Part shown: positions 29,343-39,084 of the stretch, piece after piece
Position numbering within the stretch: position 1 is the stretch's first letter
Layout: every line of letters begins with the position of its first letter
Virus record (IMG/VR): IMGVR_UViG_3300025000_000218
Coordinates: 1-40,632 of that record
Origin: a virus
Length of the DNA: 40,632 nucleotides
Reading direction: 5' to 3' (one strand)
Program-made: the position numbers and the translations under genes
Notes under the pieces: model-generated
What the model was told of the DNA's origin: nothing
The model's input: the letters and a program-made list of their open reading frames with translations, nothing else
The model's database searches: none

Positions 29343-29920
29343 GACCGGTATCCGAAGCCCTGCAGACAGCCGTAGTCCAGCCCGTGGTGCGTCATCTGAT
29401 GCTGGTCCGTTTCAATTTCGATTCCGGCGTCGTGGCGTGGAACAGCGGGTTCACCGACATCGTCTATAACGGCGCCACATACAGGGGGATCGGCGTTCTC
29501 GGCTCCGTATCTCCGGTAAAGGAGCAGCCCGGAATAAAAGCGGCATCGGTCACCATCAGCATATCCGGTCTGAAACCGGAAATTTCCGCCCTGGTCCAGA
29601 CCGAGAAATTCCAGAACCGTAAGGCGCTTATCCATGTGGCGGTTACTGATGAGTCGTACAGCTTCGATCCGCAGCAGGTCAGCATCTACTTCCTGGGGAA
29701 GATCGACGATATCCAGGGAGCCGTCGGCAAGGCGGGCAGCTTCACCATTTCGGTCCGGTCACGCCTTGCGGACTGGGAGAGAGTCCGGAACCTGAAGTAC
29801 ACGGATGCGGACCAGCAGCAGCGGCACCCTGGAGACAAGGGTATGGAATTCATTGCACAGCTGTCCCAGCGGAAAATCATCTGGCCGCGGGCCGAGTTTC
29901 TCCCGGATCCGAGGGACTGA
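29339..29920 (+). CDS. Tail tip protein, DUF2163/BR0599-like
   Basis: The protein has 193 residues from the ATGA overlap at 29339. Landmarks: LMLVRFNFDSGVVAWNSG, then IVYNGATYRGIGVLGSVSPV, SVTISISGLKPEI and GKAGSFTISVRSRLADWERV. The last of these and the C-terminal DKGMEFIAQLSQRKIIW agree with tail proteins of the DUF2163/BR0599 or lambda L-like class. These form the hub above the J-type tip protein. Confidence 0.72.
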   Translation: MRPVSEALQTAVVQPVVRHLMLVRFNFDSGVVAWNSGFTDIVYNGATYRGIGVLGSVSPVKEQPGIKAASVTISISGLKPEISALVQTEKFQNRKALIHVAVTDESYSFDPQQVSIYFLGKIDDIQGAVGKAGSFTISVRSRLADWERVRNLKYTDADQQQRHPGDKGMEFIAQLSQRKIIWPRAEFLPDPRD

Positions 29921-29921
29921 C

Positions 29922-30383
29922 ATGCAGGTTATGGTTCTCGATCGACATGATGATCTGACCGCGCTCCGGCCGCTTTTCCATGAATGGGAAAAGGAGTGGC
30001 GAGGCGCTGATTTCGCCATAGCAGGGGATATGGAGACAATCCTGGATACGGTGCGGAAGCACGTTTTATCTGAGCACGCCGATTTTCTTGTTCTCCTCGA
30101 TGCGTCGGGCGCCATTGCTGGGTGCATGGGGCTGCGGTTGCAGACGAATCACATGGGTTCCGGACTGTTTGCGGTCGAAGGTCTTTTTTTCGTCAAACCG
30201 GGCTGCAGAGGGGGCGGGATTCTCTTGAGAAATGCGGCGCGTCAGTGGGCTCGGGCGCGAAAGTGCAGTCATTTACAGATGACCGCCTCGCGTCTGGCAA
30301 CGGATGCCGCGGATGTAGCGGAACGTTTCTTCGTGGCGTCGGGCATGAAGCAGCTTGAAACCACATTTGTCGAGGTTCTCTGA
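29922..30383 (+). CDS. GNAT-family N-acetyltransferase
   Basis: The protein has 153 residues from ATG 29922, just after the previous stop; the longer frame has no ribosome site. The fold features are MQVMVLDRHDDLTALRPLFH, FLVLLDASGAIAGCMGLRL and LFAVEGLFFVKPGCRGGGIL. The segment GCRGGGILL stands for the acetyl-CoA-binding Q/RxxGxG/A loop. It lies where lambda-like phages have an NlpC/P60 tail peptidase (K). Such acetyltransferases occur in tail regions of some transposable phages. The substrate is unknown; virion component or host-acting enzyme are both open. Confidence 0.82.
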   Translation: MQVMVLDRHDDLTALRPLFHEWEKEWRGADFAIAGDMETILDTVRKHVLSEHADFLVLLDASGAIAGCMGLRLQTNHMGSGLFAVEGLFFVKPGCRGGGILLRNAARQWARARKCSHLQMTASRLATDAADVAERFFVASGMKQLETTFVEVL

Positions 30384-33300
30384 TGGGGTGCGGTGGAGAT
30401 ACAATAAAATGGTTTGCCGACCCTCTTGGGAGCACCGCCGACGCGCTGGGCCTCCCGGTCGACGCAACCCGCGTCGGCTGGGCTCCGTGGGAGATCGGCA
30501 AGCTCGGCACTTATATCCAGAACGACTGGCGAAAAATAAAGCACTGGCTGGTCCCCGATATGCGGCGCGACCGGGAAACGATGGTCAACAGCAGCATGAC
30601 CCCGCGTCGTCGCATTTACGGCCGTGTACGGGTTTCCGGGCAACTGGCATATGTGGAATCTGCCGGCGACCAGAATCAGTTCCTGCACCTGGTTATCATT
30701 CTTGCCGGTCATCGTGTCTCTGGTTTCGGTGCCGTTGCTCTCGATGACAAGCCCATCAGCGAGTATGGCGACAAGGCCTACCATGAACTGTTCGACGGCA
30801 GTCAGACCACGGCTTGTGCCACTCTCGTCGCCGCATCCGCCGGACTGTGGACGAATGACCACAAGCTGCTCGGCTGTGCCTACATCTACCTCCGCCTGAC
30901 CTACAGCGAAGACTCGTTCCCCACTATTCCGAAGGTCACCGTTGTCACCGACGGCGCCCTTGTCTATGACCCCCGAACCGGCCTTACCGCCTGGAGCGAT
31001 AACGCCGCCCTCTGTTGCTACGATTACATGCGGCTGTCGGAAATCGATGGTGGCATGGACTGCGACGATGACGAGATCGACGTGGCGTCTGTCATCGCCG
31101 CGGCCAATATCTGCGATCAAATGGTGGTGAAGAACCAGGGGGGGACCGAGTACGAGAAGCGCTACACCTGCAACGGGACCATTGATCTCAACGGAACGCC
31201 GAAGCAGCTCTTGTCGGCGTTGCTGCAGTCGATGGGTGGCACTCCCATCTTTACCGAAGGGGTGTGGAAGATCTACGCGGCGGCCTACCAGACCCCACTC
31301 GAGACGACGCTCGATGAAACCTGGCTGAACGGCGGCATTAGCTTCTCCGTCGGGCCGAACAAGAACGATCGCATCAACACAATGACCGGGACCTACGTCG
31401 ATCCGGACGATCATTGGGCCGTCAAAGGGTTCCCTGCAGTCACCAGCGCCACGTACATTGCCGACGACGACGGCGAAGAGCTCACCCAGGACCTACCGCT
31501 GAATTTCACCACATCGCCCACCATGGCGCAGCGCCTGGCCAAGATCATCATGGAGCGCTCGCGCAGTGGCATGCAGGCGAATGTCCCCTGCAACTTCAAG
31601 GCGTTTCGACTGTCCCCGTACGACGTGCTTCCGGTAAACATCGCGGTGCTCGGTTGGGAAGGGCTGATCTGCCGCCTTGCCGACTGGCAGTTCAGCGGGA
31701 CGTCCGGAGTTCAGTTGTCCCTGGAGCGGGAGGATGCCTCCTTTTACTCCTGGGTACCCGGCGACGTGATCGAAGTCACGACTCCCCCGTTGACCAACCT
31801 TCCGGATCCGCGCGTCGTATTCCCTCCGGGAAGTCTTTCTCTGGCACCCCGGACCTATACCTACAACTCTGGATCCTCCACTCGGATGGATCTTGTCGTC
31901 TCCTGGACACCGGGGAGTCCCGGCCGCATCAATTATCAGGTGCAGTACCGTCTGGTCGGGGCAGCGGCGTGGTCGGAGAATCGGGAGACATTCGATACCG
32001 AACTGGTGATCGAGGCGCTGGCCGCCGGCGACTATGAAGTGCAGGTCCGCGGCGTCAACAGCCTCGGCGCCGAAAGTGTCTGGGTCTCGGCCTCCACCTA
32101 CGTGCCGAATCCCGATGAGACCGTCCCCAATATCACCGGCCTCGAACTCTGGGGCCAGGGCAACAATCAGCAGTTCACCGGGCGTGAGGTAGTTCTCCGC
32201 TGGAACAAGCCGACCCCGCGCCTGCTGGGCGCAGCCACCGGCCCGGCCAGTCCCAATCAGCCGGACGCCTGGTTCCGCTACTACAAAGTCGAGGTATACG
32301 ACGGCAACGACGTGTTACGCCGGCCAGCGGAGTACCGGGTTACGGAGAAGTACGTCTACACCTTCGAAATGAACCACCAGGACGGCGGCGGCACACCGAC
32401 GCGCAACCTGCGGTTCCGGGTTACGGCCGTCGCGGGATGGGGGAAGGAATCAGCGGTACCCGCCTACCTGGAAGTTTCCAACCCATCAGCCGCGAAAATC
32501 CCGTCCATGCAGGTCGTGGCCATGCTGGAATCCGCCGGCATCAGCTGGGAGCCATCGACGGAACCGGATGTGACCGTGGGCGGCCATTACGTGCTGCATG
32601 CCTCACAGACGCCCGGGTTCACTCCGACCGAGAGCACACGGGCCAATCGCGGTCCCGAGGCAAGTTTTACATTTTCCCGGGCGCCCGGCTCCGAGGTCGA
32701 CGGCGTCGGCGGCCCTTGGTATTTCCGGGTGGCTGCCGTCGATTCGTTCGGCGAATACCAGCTGAACTGGAGCGATGAGTACTCCGCCGATATCTCCACC
32801 CTTAGCGCTCTCGACACCGTGCCGCCCGACGTGCCGACCGCCCTTTCCGCCGCCACCGGCATCGAGCAGGTAGCCCAGGCGCAGACCGCCTATGTCAACC
32901 TCTCCTGGAGCGCCCCGACCGCCGCCGATCTGGCTGCCGGCGACTTCAACCCGGCCAATGGCAAGGGTGGGTACATCGTCCGCTACAAACAGGCCACAGA
33001 CACCTTCTGGACCGAGCAGCCCGCCCATACCGCCAACTCGGCCAAGGTCACCGGCCTGGTGCCGAATACCTCCTATCAGTTCCAGGTACGCGCCTTCGAC
33101 GAGCACGTGAATGCCACTGTCTGGTCATCGGTCCTCACCACCACCACGGCAAAAAAGACGGCCGCGCCATCCGCCATCAGCGACGCATCCCTGAAGGTGT
33201 ACGGCGGCCTGAAATCGATCTGGGTCGAATGGACTCCCGTCACCGACCGGGATGTCGCCTACTATGAAATATGGGTAGGGGAAAACGGGGCGCCGGAGAT

Positions 33301-34918
33301 ATACCGAGCATACTTTGAAAACCAGGCTGGGTACGGCGATACCGACCCGACTGTCTCTTTGTACTACCCCCTGAGCGCCTGGGCCGCCGGCCCCACCTTT
33401 GCCAAGGATCCGATCCAGCAACCGAGCCTGTGGGGGGTGTACAAGACCTTTGCCAGCATTACCGATCCCGAATACCTCGGCTATCCGGTATATGCCATGA
33501 ACACGTCCTACGTGAACACCCGGCCCTTCCGCACCCTGAGCAATAAGTTCGTCTTTGACATCCTGGGAACCACCTACGTCACCCACCACGTCAAGGTCCG
33601 CGTGGTAGACACCTCCGGCAACGCCTCGGCCTGGTCCAGCGTCAAGACATCCGACCCAAGTAAAGTAGTGTACTCCGATATCTACGTCGCCAACCTGGCA
33701 GCGATCAATGCCGATCTGGGCGAAGTCACCGCCGGCACGGTCAAGGCCACGGTCAGCGTGGAGACGGGGGCGCTTATTTCCGGCACCGTCCGCGCCACTA
33801 CCGCCATTCTCGTCGGCTCCACCACCAACGGCATAGAGATCCACGGCGGCAACAAGACCATCAAAATCTTTGACAACAACCTGGAGACCGTGCGCCTCGG
33901 TCAGCAGGTTTCCGGCTACCACGGCCTCACCATCACTAACCCCTCCGGGCAGGATGTGCTGAAGTTCGTCCGGGACGCCGCGGGAACTTACCGTGCCGTT
34001 ATTCAGAACCTCACCGGCGGCGACATCGATGCGAATGTTGTGACGCTCCGTAACTTGGTGGTGGGCGGTAATGTCACTATGGGGCCGAGCGCCACCATAG
34101 CCTGGAGCCAGGTAAACGGCACAGGGAAACCCGCCGACAGTGCGACAGTCGGAGCCACATGGGGGGTTGACCTCGGCAGCATCCCAGCCCGTTTCGGCGC
34201 CGCTCCGAGCGGCGACGGCCTGTTTATCACGGCGTCATATCTTGGGTACCACGCCGGCGGCACATGGAAAACCTACATGGATAACGCCGGTAACCTTATA
34301 TGTGGCAACCCGGGCGGCGGACAACACGGCATTGCCTGGAACCAGACCGCCGGTACCATGACGATCCGCGGCAGTCTTACAGCCGATGATATCCAGTCCG
34401 GAGGGGCCATCACCGGCAACACATTGCAGACAACTGCTGCCGGCAACGCACAGCGGGTTGTTATCGATCGGGCCTCCAATGACATCAAGTTTTATGGCAA
34501 TACCGGCTCTACATACAATATAGACGAATATTTACTGGCTAAAATGGGGATGGCCAGTGGTAGTGACGGTGGTTATGCAGTTCTGGGAATCGGTAGCGTT
34601 TATACCGACCACCAGGCAATTAACTGCAATTCGCGTAATGCATGGTCAACAGTCCGTATCAGTAACCAGGCCAGTTATGTTGATGAAACCAGCCCTGCCG
34701 CCTCGCTGGATGTTGGTGGTCCGAGCGGGTACAGCCTAGTCCTGCGAGGTGGAGGCTTTATTGGTATGGCATGGTCCGATGCCAAGGGACATTTAAAGAT
34801 GAGACCCGGAGCGTATTCCGGAGCTCCGAGCTGGACTCCCGGCAGCAACGGCGTATTCAGCGTCAACAATGCCGGCAATCTTTACTACTACAAAAACGGG
34901 TGGATCCAGATCGCCTGA
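30383..34918 (+). CDS. Tail tip attachment protein, J-like with fibronectin III repeats
   Basis: The protein has 1511 residues and is coupled by TGATG to the acetyltransferase gene. Residues 1-470 form the J-like hub: DMRRDRETMVNSSMTPRRRI, YGRVRVSGQLAYVESAGD, and LLSALLQSMGGTPIFTEGVW. About five fibronectin-III-like units follow between 475 and 1090 (MDLVVSWTPGSPGRINYQVQ, TGLVPNTSYQFQVRAFDEHV). A beta-rich stalk with LAAINADLGEVTAGTVKATV (1100-1130) and a variable C-terminus (1250-1511) end the protein. It should contact the receptor or hold the fibre encoded at 35221. Confidence 0.92.
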   Translation: MGCGGDTIKWFADPLGSTADALGLPVDATRVGWAPWEIGKLGTYIQNDWRKIKHWLVPDMRRDRETMVNSSMTPRRRIYGRVRVSGQLAYVESAGDQNQFLHLVIILAGHRVSGFGAVALDDKPISEYGDKAYHELFDGSQTTACATLVAASAGLWTNDHKLLGCAYIYLRLTYSEDSFPTIPKVTVVTDGALVYDPRTGLTAWSDNAALCCYDYMRLSEIDGGMDCDDDEIDVASVIAAANICDQMVVKNQGGTEYEKRYTCNGTIDLNGTPKQLLSALLQSMGGTPIFTEGVWKIYAAAYQTPLETTLDETWLNGGISFSVGPNKNDRINTMTGTYVDPDDHWAVKGFPAVTSATYIADDDGEELTQDLPLNFTTSPTMAQRLAKIIMERSRSGMQANVPCNFKAFRLSPYDVLPVNIAVLGWEGLICRLADWQFSGTSGVQLSLEREDASFYSWVPGDVIEVTTPPLTNLPDPRVVFPPGSLSLAPRTYTYNSGSSTRMDLVVSWTPGSPGRINYQVQYRLVGAAAWSENRETFDTELVIEALAAGDYEVQVRGVNSLGAESVWVSASTYVPNPDETVPNITGLELWGQGNNQQFTGREVVLRWNKPTPRLLGAATGPASPNQPDAWFRYYKVEVYDGNDVLRRPAEYRVTEKYVYTFEMNHQDGGGTPTRNLRFRVTAVAGWGKESAVPAYLEVSNPSAAKIPSMQVVAMLESAGISWEPSTEPDVTVGGHYVLHASQTPGFTPTESTRANRGPEASFTFSRAPGSEVDGVGGPWYFRVAAVDSFGEYQLNWSDEYSADISTLSALDTVPPDVPTALSAATGIEQVAQAQTAYVNLSWSAPTAADLAAGDFNPANGKGGYIVRYKQATDTFWTEQPAHTANSAKVTGLVPNTSYQFQVRAFDEHVNATVWSSVLTTTTAKKTAAPSAISDASLKVYGGLKSIWVEWTPVTDRDVAYYEIWVGENGAPEIYRAYFENQAGYGDTDPTVSLYYPLSAWAAGPTFAKDPIQQPSLWGVYKTFASITDPEYLGYPVYAMNTSYVNTRPFRTLSNKFVFDILGTTYVTHHVKVRVVDTSGNASAWSSVKTSDPSKVVYSDIYVANLAAINADLGEVTAGTVKATVSVETGALISGTVRATTAILVGSTTNGIEIHGGNKTIKIFDNNLETVRLGQQVSGYHGLTITNPSGQDVLKFVRDAAGTYRAVIQNLTGGDIDANVVTLRNLVVGGNVTMGPSATIAWSQVNGTGKPADSATVGATWGVDLGSIPARFGAAPSGDGLFITASYLGYHAGGTWKTYMDNAGNLICGNPGGGQHGIAWNQTAGTMTIRGSLTADDIQSGGAITGNTLQTTAAGNAQRVVIDRASNDIKFYGNTGSTYNIDEYLLAKMGMASGSDGGYAVLGIGSVYTDHQAINCNSRNAWSTVRISNQASYVDETSPAASLDVGGPSGYSLVLRGGGFIGMAWSDAKGHLKMRPGAYSGAPSWTPGSNGVFSVNNAGNLYYYKNGWIQIA

Positions 34919-34933
34919 GACAAAGGAGAAAAC

Positions 34934-35203
34934 ATGGAAATCAAAGACCTGCAGCGCAGCATTTACGTATCTGACACCGTAGCCGAATACGGCCGGATCA
35001 TCCTCGATCTCAACCAGCAGATCACCCAGGCGCACCAGCAGCTGGCCGAGAAAGACCAGCAGATCGAGGCGATGATGCAGGCTCAGAAGGAAGCCCAGGA
35101 GAAAGACGCCAGAATCGCCGAACTGCAGGCGGAGAACGCCCGCCTACAGAAATTGGTGCCTTATGTGGCTCCCGATAGTTTCGACGCCGCCAGAGGCGAA
35201 TAA
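34934..35203 (+). CDS. Small coiled-coil protein between tip and fibre
   Basis: The protein has 89 residues with AAAGGAG upstream. Residues 20-70 are a continuous coiled coil rich in Gln, Glu and Lys (RIILDLNQQITQAHQQLAEK through DARIAELQAENARLQKL). A short tail PYVAPDSFDAARGE follows. It may chaperone or connect the fibre. No family is recognised. Confidence 0.72.
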   Translation: MEIKDLQRSIYVSDTVAEYGRIILDLNQQITQAHQQLAEKDQQIEAMMQAQKEAQEKDARIAELQAENARLQKLVPYVAPDSFDAARGE

Positions 35204-35220
35204 GCAAGCGAGGTAATCCC

Positions 35221-38200
35221 ATGGCCCAGACCATCACCGGAAAATGCACATTCACCAACGGCTCCGCCACAGTCCAGGGCAACGCCGATGTAGGCTGGAA
35301 CAGCCTCAACTTCCCCGACCCCACCAGCCGCAAAGTCACCATCAAGCCGCGCAACACCAACGCCGTCTATCAGGTTGCATCGGTGAACTACGCCACCAGG
35401 CAATGCACCCTGACCGCCCTCTATGCCGGGGCAACGGTGACCGATGGCGACTATGAGGTGTCATGGGATTTCACCTCCAGGGGATACCGCCGCATCGGGC
35501 TGAATGATCAGGACTTTGCCGTGTATGTTACCGAGGCGATTGATCAGATCAATGAGGAGGTGGAGGCGTTTATTCAGCCGTCGGTTGGGCCTGCCGGGGA
35601 AAAAGGTGATCGTGGACTGCCAGGAAATGCTGTGGTCTATGCTGCCGAGGCGACTTATGCGGTGGATGATCAGGTGTACGTAGGGGAGGATGTTTATTAT
35701 TCGCTGCAGGATAACAACATAGGTCATGCGCCAGCGTCTAGTCCAACATGGTGGCAAAAAGTGCAGATGGGTCGGCCGGCAATAGATGCATTGGACTCCG
35801 TTTCGACTACTGATCCTTTGTCGGCCAATCAAGGGAGAATTTTAGCACAAAGGGTTGCTAGCGAGCTTTCTCATATCCACTCTTCCGGTGTCCAGCGACA
35901 GAATTTTTATTTTCCGCAGGGAGTTACGATGAACTCATGCGGCGGATACGCTTTTGCGAAATGGCGGGAAGCAGACGGCTATATTGACGCCTGGTCAATT
36001 TCTCTAGAGAGGGTTGCTTACGGTTTACGAAGAGCTGCTGAACTTGGCATCACAACAATCACCGAATGGGCTGTGCCAGGCAATATCTGGACAGATTACG
36101 CCGTTTCATACGGGAATGCAGGAAATTTTGAAACAAACGGCTATCAGAATGATGCCCTGAATGACTGGTCTTGTGTCGACCTTACCATAGAACTTGCGCG
36201 TAAGTACGGAATAAAAATACTCTGGCGTGTTCCTAACAACATGCTGACCAATGCCATTGTATCGCCCACAAAGTACAGCAAAGCGGACTACCTTAACAAA
36301 TACCTTAAGCCAGTGTGGGGGGCATTTGTTACCCGCTACCAGAACGATCTTGACGTAATGCTTGGCATTGACTGGGGCTTTGAACTTGATGGACGCTATG
36401 CTGCCGGCGCTACTACTTTTTCAGACAGTTTGACTCCGCGCACCGGGTATGGACTTGCGGACGAATGGGTGGATCACCATATCGCTTTGCGCAATTACCT
36501 GCGGATCACTCTCGCCATTAACATCGCTGTCTGTCTTGGAGCGACAAACGATTGGACAACTGATGGCGACAAAAACATCGCAAAATTGCTGCACCAGATG
36601 AATGCCAAATGGATTGCCGATGGCTCTGTAGGCACTAATTACGCTCAACAGTGGGACGAATACGCCTTACTAGACTACTACGGCAAATGGGATAATCCGG
36701 TCGGCTTTAAGGTGAACAACAATGACCCGTTCGATCCCACCTCTTTTTACGGTGATACCACATGGCTTCCCAACGGCACATGGGATGCGATTACGGCTAA
36801 TGCTACCGATGCCTTTGCTACCTACGGGCTTACAGGTAGAAAACTTGGAGCTCCTGAAGGTGGGTTTGCGCCGGTCATGCAAGATGTCTATAACCTAAGT
36901 GTTGGAAGCACGGTAGGCGGGGTAACAACAAGCACAGTTACGGTCAGCTTAGGCAATCACAATTTTTTGAAAAACACGTTCTTGTCGGTAGGGGAAAAAG
37001 TTCTTATTGGTGATGACGGTATTCTCTACACGGTGGCAACGCTGGGTGGTGGCAGTCCTGCTGGTTCATCGATGACCGTGACATCTACTGTGGTTCCACA
37101 AAATATGACTAATGTTCGTGTGTATTGCCCAGAAAGAGAAGAGCGAGATTATCTGAGCAACCTGTGGGTCGCTAAAAAGATGAACCAATACATCGAAACT
37201 TCATCTGGTGTATGGGAAAAGCCCTGGGAATTCTTCAATCGGTTTCTGTTTTGGGATAATTCCACCTCAACCGCGTTAGATTTTCCAAACTACACGTCAC
37301 CTGGGGCATCTGTTTATGCACAATATGGACAAGGGTTGGTAAAAGCCGACACGCTTGAAGAAACGTATCTGACGGCAATTCAACAACCAGAACCTTACCA
37401 GAACGCTAAAACAATTGTAGGAAGAGCCATCATACTTACTGATCCAGCAGAAGGTGAGGTGCTTAAATTCGATGAAAGCGGCAACATTGTAAACGGTGCG
37501 GATACGGGTGGCACAGGTTCTCTTCCTGCCAGTTTAACCGCTGACGAAACTAACGAAACACTTACACAGACTAGCACCGTAGAGAGCAATGCGGGAAATC
37601 CAATTTCTTCATTTGCCGTGGAAGGTGTTTTTAACGGCGGCCCAGGGGCAATAGCCACTTTCGAAAACACTTATGCTGGTAGCGCAGGTGCACCAATGTT
37701 ATTCAGACGGTCGAGGAATGGAGGGGCTGTCATAAATGGCGACTTTGGAGGGTCTCTCAGGTATCAGTACCATGATGGGTCAGCTTATTTTACAGGGGTG
37801 GACATCGGTTCTAGAATTATTGATACCACTACCGGTGCCGCCACAGTCACTTTTAATAATCAAGATATTGCCAACACCAAAGGGCAAAGTCGGCCGGCAA
37901 TAGCTATCGACGAAAAACAAAATGTGCAATTGGGGAGAGACTCATCAATTTCCTCAACAAACACAGGTGGTGGGGCTCGTGGGAATCTTATACTGACAAA
38001 TGCCTGGGTTGTTGCCCCAACCGCAGGGGTTACTGACGCTGTTGCTGTGTATGCTTCCGATCTTAATGGGGCAGGGACAACGGGATTAATTATTCGCACC
38101 GAGGATAACAAGACCTTTTCACTTGGAACCAAGGCAAATGGGACAGGATATCACTTTCCTGATGGAACCGTGCTCAAAACCGGTGCCTTAAATAACTATG

Positions 38201-38514
38201 CAACTACCTACCATACGTCGGCTACTTTGACCCTAAGCGACTCGCATCACCATGTCATGTTCAATTATGCCGGTGCAATGACAGTTACCTTTCCTGCCCC
38301 GTCCTCGACACTGTTGGGGAGGGAATATGTTCTTCGGTCGTTGGTCGCCCAAAGCTTTAATGTGACGACGGTGGCTAATACCTCAACGGACTTTGCACAG
38401 AGCGGAGTTGCCGGAACAAAAGCAGGGTATGAGGCATTCACCAGCGCCTCGAATAGAAAGTGGATATGTATGCAGACGGGAGCCAGCCAATATAGCTGGG
38501 TGGAGAGTACTTAA
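35221..38514 (+). CDS. Tail fibre with collagen-like hinge and hydrolase-like middle
   Basis: The protein has 1097 residues. Residues 1-110 are a conserved fibre base (QTITGKCTFTNGSATVQGN, then FTSRGYRRIGLNDQDFAVYV). A short collagen-like GPAGEKGDRGLPG lies at 123-135. Residues about 237-545 look like an alpha/beta-barrel glycoside-hydrolase-like domain, with YGIKILWRVPNN, DVMLGIDWGFELDG and KLGAPEGGF. The C-terminal 400 residues are beta-rich fibre (FPDGTVLKTGALN near 980). From about 35500 GC drops sharply against the phage, so the receptor-facing part was probably acquired separately. Enzyme activity is inference. Confidence 0.85.
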   Translation: MAQTITGKCTFTNGSATVQGNADVGWNSLNFPDPTSRKVTIKPRNTNAVYQVASVNYATRQCTLTALYAGATVTDGDYEVSWDFTSRGYRRIGLNDQDFAVYVTEAIDQINEEVEAFIQPSVGPAGEKGDRGLPGNAVVYAAEATYAVDDQVYVGEDVYYSLQDNNIGHAPASSPTWWQKVQMGRPAIDALDSVSTTDPLSANQGRILAQRVASELSHIHSSGVQRQNFYFPQGVTMNSCGGYAFAKWREADGYIDAWSISLERVAYGLRRAAELGITTITEWAVPGNIWTDYAVSYGNAGNFETNGYQNDALNDWSCVDLTIELARKYGIKILWRVPNNMLTNAIVSPTKYSKADYLNKYLKPVWGAFVTRYQNDLDVMLGIDWGFELDGRYAAGATTFSDSLTPRTGYGLADEWVDHHIALRNYLRITLAINIAVCLGATNDWTTDGDKNIAKLLHQMNAKWIADGSVGTNYAQQWDEYALLDYYGKWDNPVGFKVNNNDPFDPTSFYGDTTWLPNGTWDAITANATDAFATYGLTGRKLGAPEGGFAPVMQDVYNLSVGSTVGGVTTSTVTVSLGNHNFLKNTFLSVGEKVLIGDDGILYTVATLGGGSPAGSSMTVTSTVVPQNMTNVRVYCPEREERDYLSNLWVAKKMNQYIETSSGVWEKPWEFFNRFLFWDNSTSTALDFPNYTSPGASVYAQYGQGLVKADTLEETYLTAIQQPEPYQNAKTIVGRAIILTDPAEGEVLKFDESGNIVNGADTGGTGSLPASLTADETNETLTQTSTVESNAGNPISSFAVEGVFNGGPGAIATFENTYAGSAGAPMLFRRSRNGGAVINGDFGGSLRYQYHDGSAYFTGVDIGSRIIDTTTGAATVTFNNQDIANTKGQSRPAIAIDEKQNVQLGRDSSISSTNTGGGARGNLILTNAWVVAPTAGVTDAVAVYASDLNGAGTTGLIIRTEDNKTFSLGTKANGTGYHFPDGTVLKTGALNNYATTYHTSATLTLSDSHHHVMFNYAGAMTVTFPAPSSTLLGREYVLRSLVAQSFNVTTVANTSTDFAQSGVAGTKAGYEAFTSASNRKWICMQTGASQYSWVEST

Positions 38515-38529
38515 AAAATCTATTCGTTG

Positions 38530-39084
38530 TTAGTCAAAAAACTCATTTTCAAGTGAAATGTGAGTTTCTTTATCGGTAAATACTTTGATTGTATATTCAC
38601 CTACAGGATTCCGGAGGTTAAAAAAGGCGCAGTTGTCTCTTGTTCCTCTCCCATCAAGCAACGCTGCAGGGTAAACATCTATCGACTTAATGCTATCACC
38701 ACACGCCCAAAGCTGCCATACGTGAGGGAACGTTGCGCTCCACCTGACTTTATAGTGGTACTCATAGCCCCCGTCCTGCATCTGTATTGCGGGTGGCATC
38801 ATTTCGAGGTTGATAGGGTCAACAGGGTAAAGTTGTGGAAGAACTTTTTGGTGAATATCATCCAGCTTTTTTAGCACAACCTGCAGATCAAGTTTTTGGT
38901 CCAAAATCTTATTTAGGAGCTTGGTTATTTGTTCTGCTTGACTGGCAGATATTCCTGGGCAACTGATCGTGATGCTTCCAGTGTTTTTCTCTATTATAGG
39001 GCTGCACGTCCCAGATGTCTTAAATGTCCCTGCGGAGGCCAGACAAGGCAAAAAGCCAATTATTGCGAGAGCTCGACAAATCAT
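38530..39084 (-). CDS. Secreted protein with GxxSPII motif, cargo operon gene 2
   Basis: This 184-residue protein is read leftward. Residues 1-18 form a Sec signal peptide (MICRALAIIGFLPCLASA). Residues 25-41 hold GTCSPIIEKNTGSITI, followed by a helical region (ASQAEQITKLLNKILDQKLD) and a beta-rich C-terminal domain from 105 (YEYHYKVRWSATFPHVWQLW, then GEYTIKVFTDKETHIS). It overlaps the 39081 gene (ATGA) and faces against the late operon. Base composition is AT-richer than the phage core. Function unknown; a periplasmic partner of the 39081 membrane protein is likely. Confidence 0.75.
   Translation of the reverse strand: MICRALAIIGFLPCLASAGTFKTSGTCSPIIEKNTGSITISCPGISASQAEQITKLLNKILDQKLDLQVVLKKLDDIHQKVLPQLYPVDPINLEMMPPAIQMQDGGYEYHYKVRWSATFPHVWQLWACGDSIKSIDVYPAALLDGRGTRDNCAFFNLRNPVGEYTIKVFTDKETHISLENEFFD
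38539..38567. terminator. Bidirectional terminator between fibre and cargo operon
   Basis: AAACTCATTTTC (38539-38550) pairs with GAAATGTGAGTTT (38555-38567) with one bulge. On the minus strand GAGTTTTTG provides a T-run; on the plus strand TTTCTTTAT follows. It overlaps the last codons of the minus-strand gene and can end both convergent transcripts. Confidence 0.6.

Noticed and set aside
30269-31414. A 381-codon minus-strand frame opposite the start of the J-like gene
   Set aside because: No start signals and composition typical of a shadow frame over a GC-rich gene.
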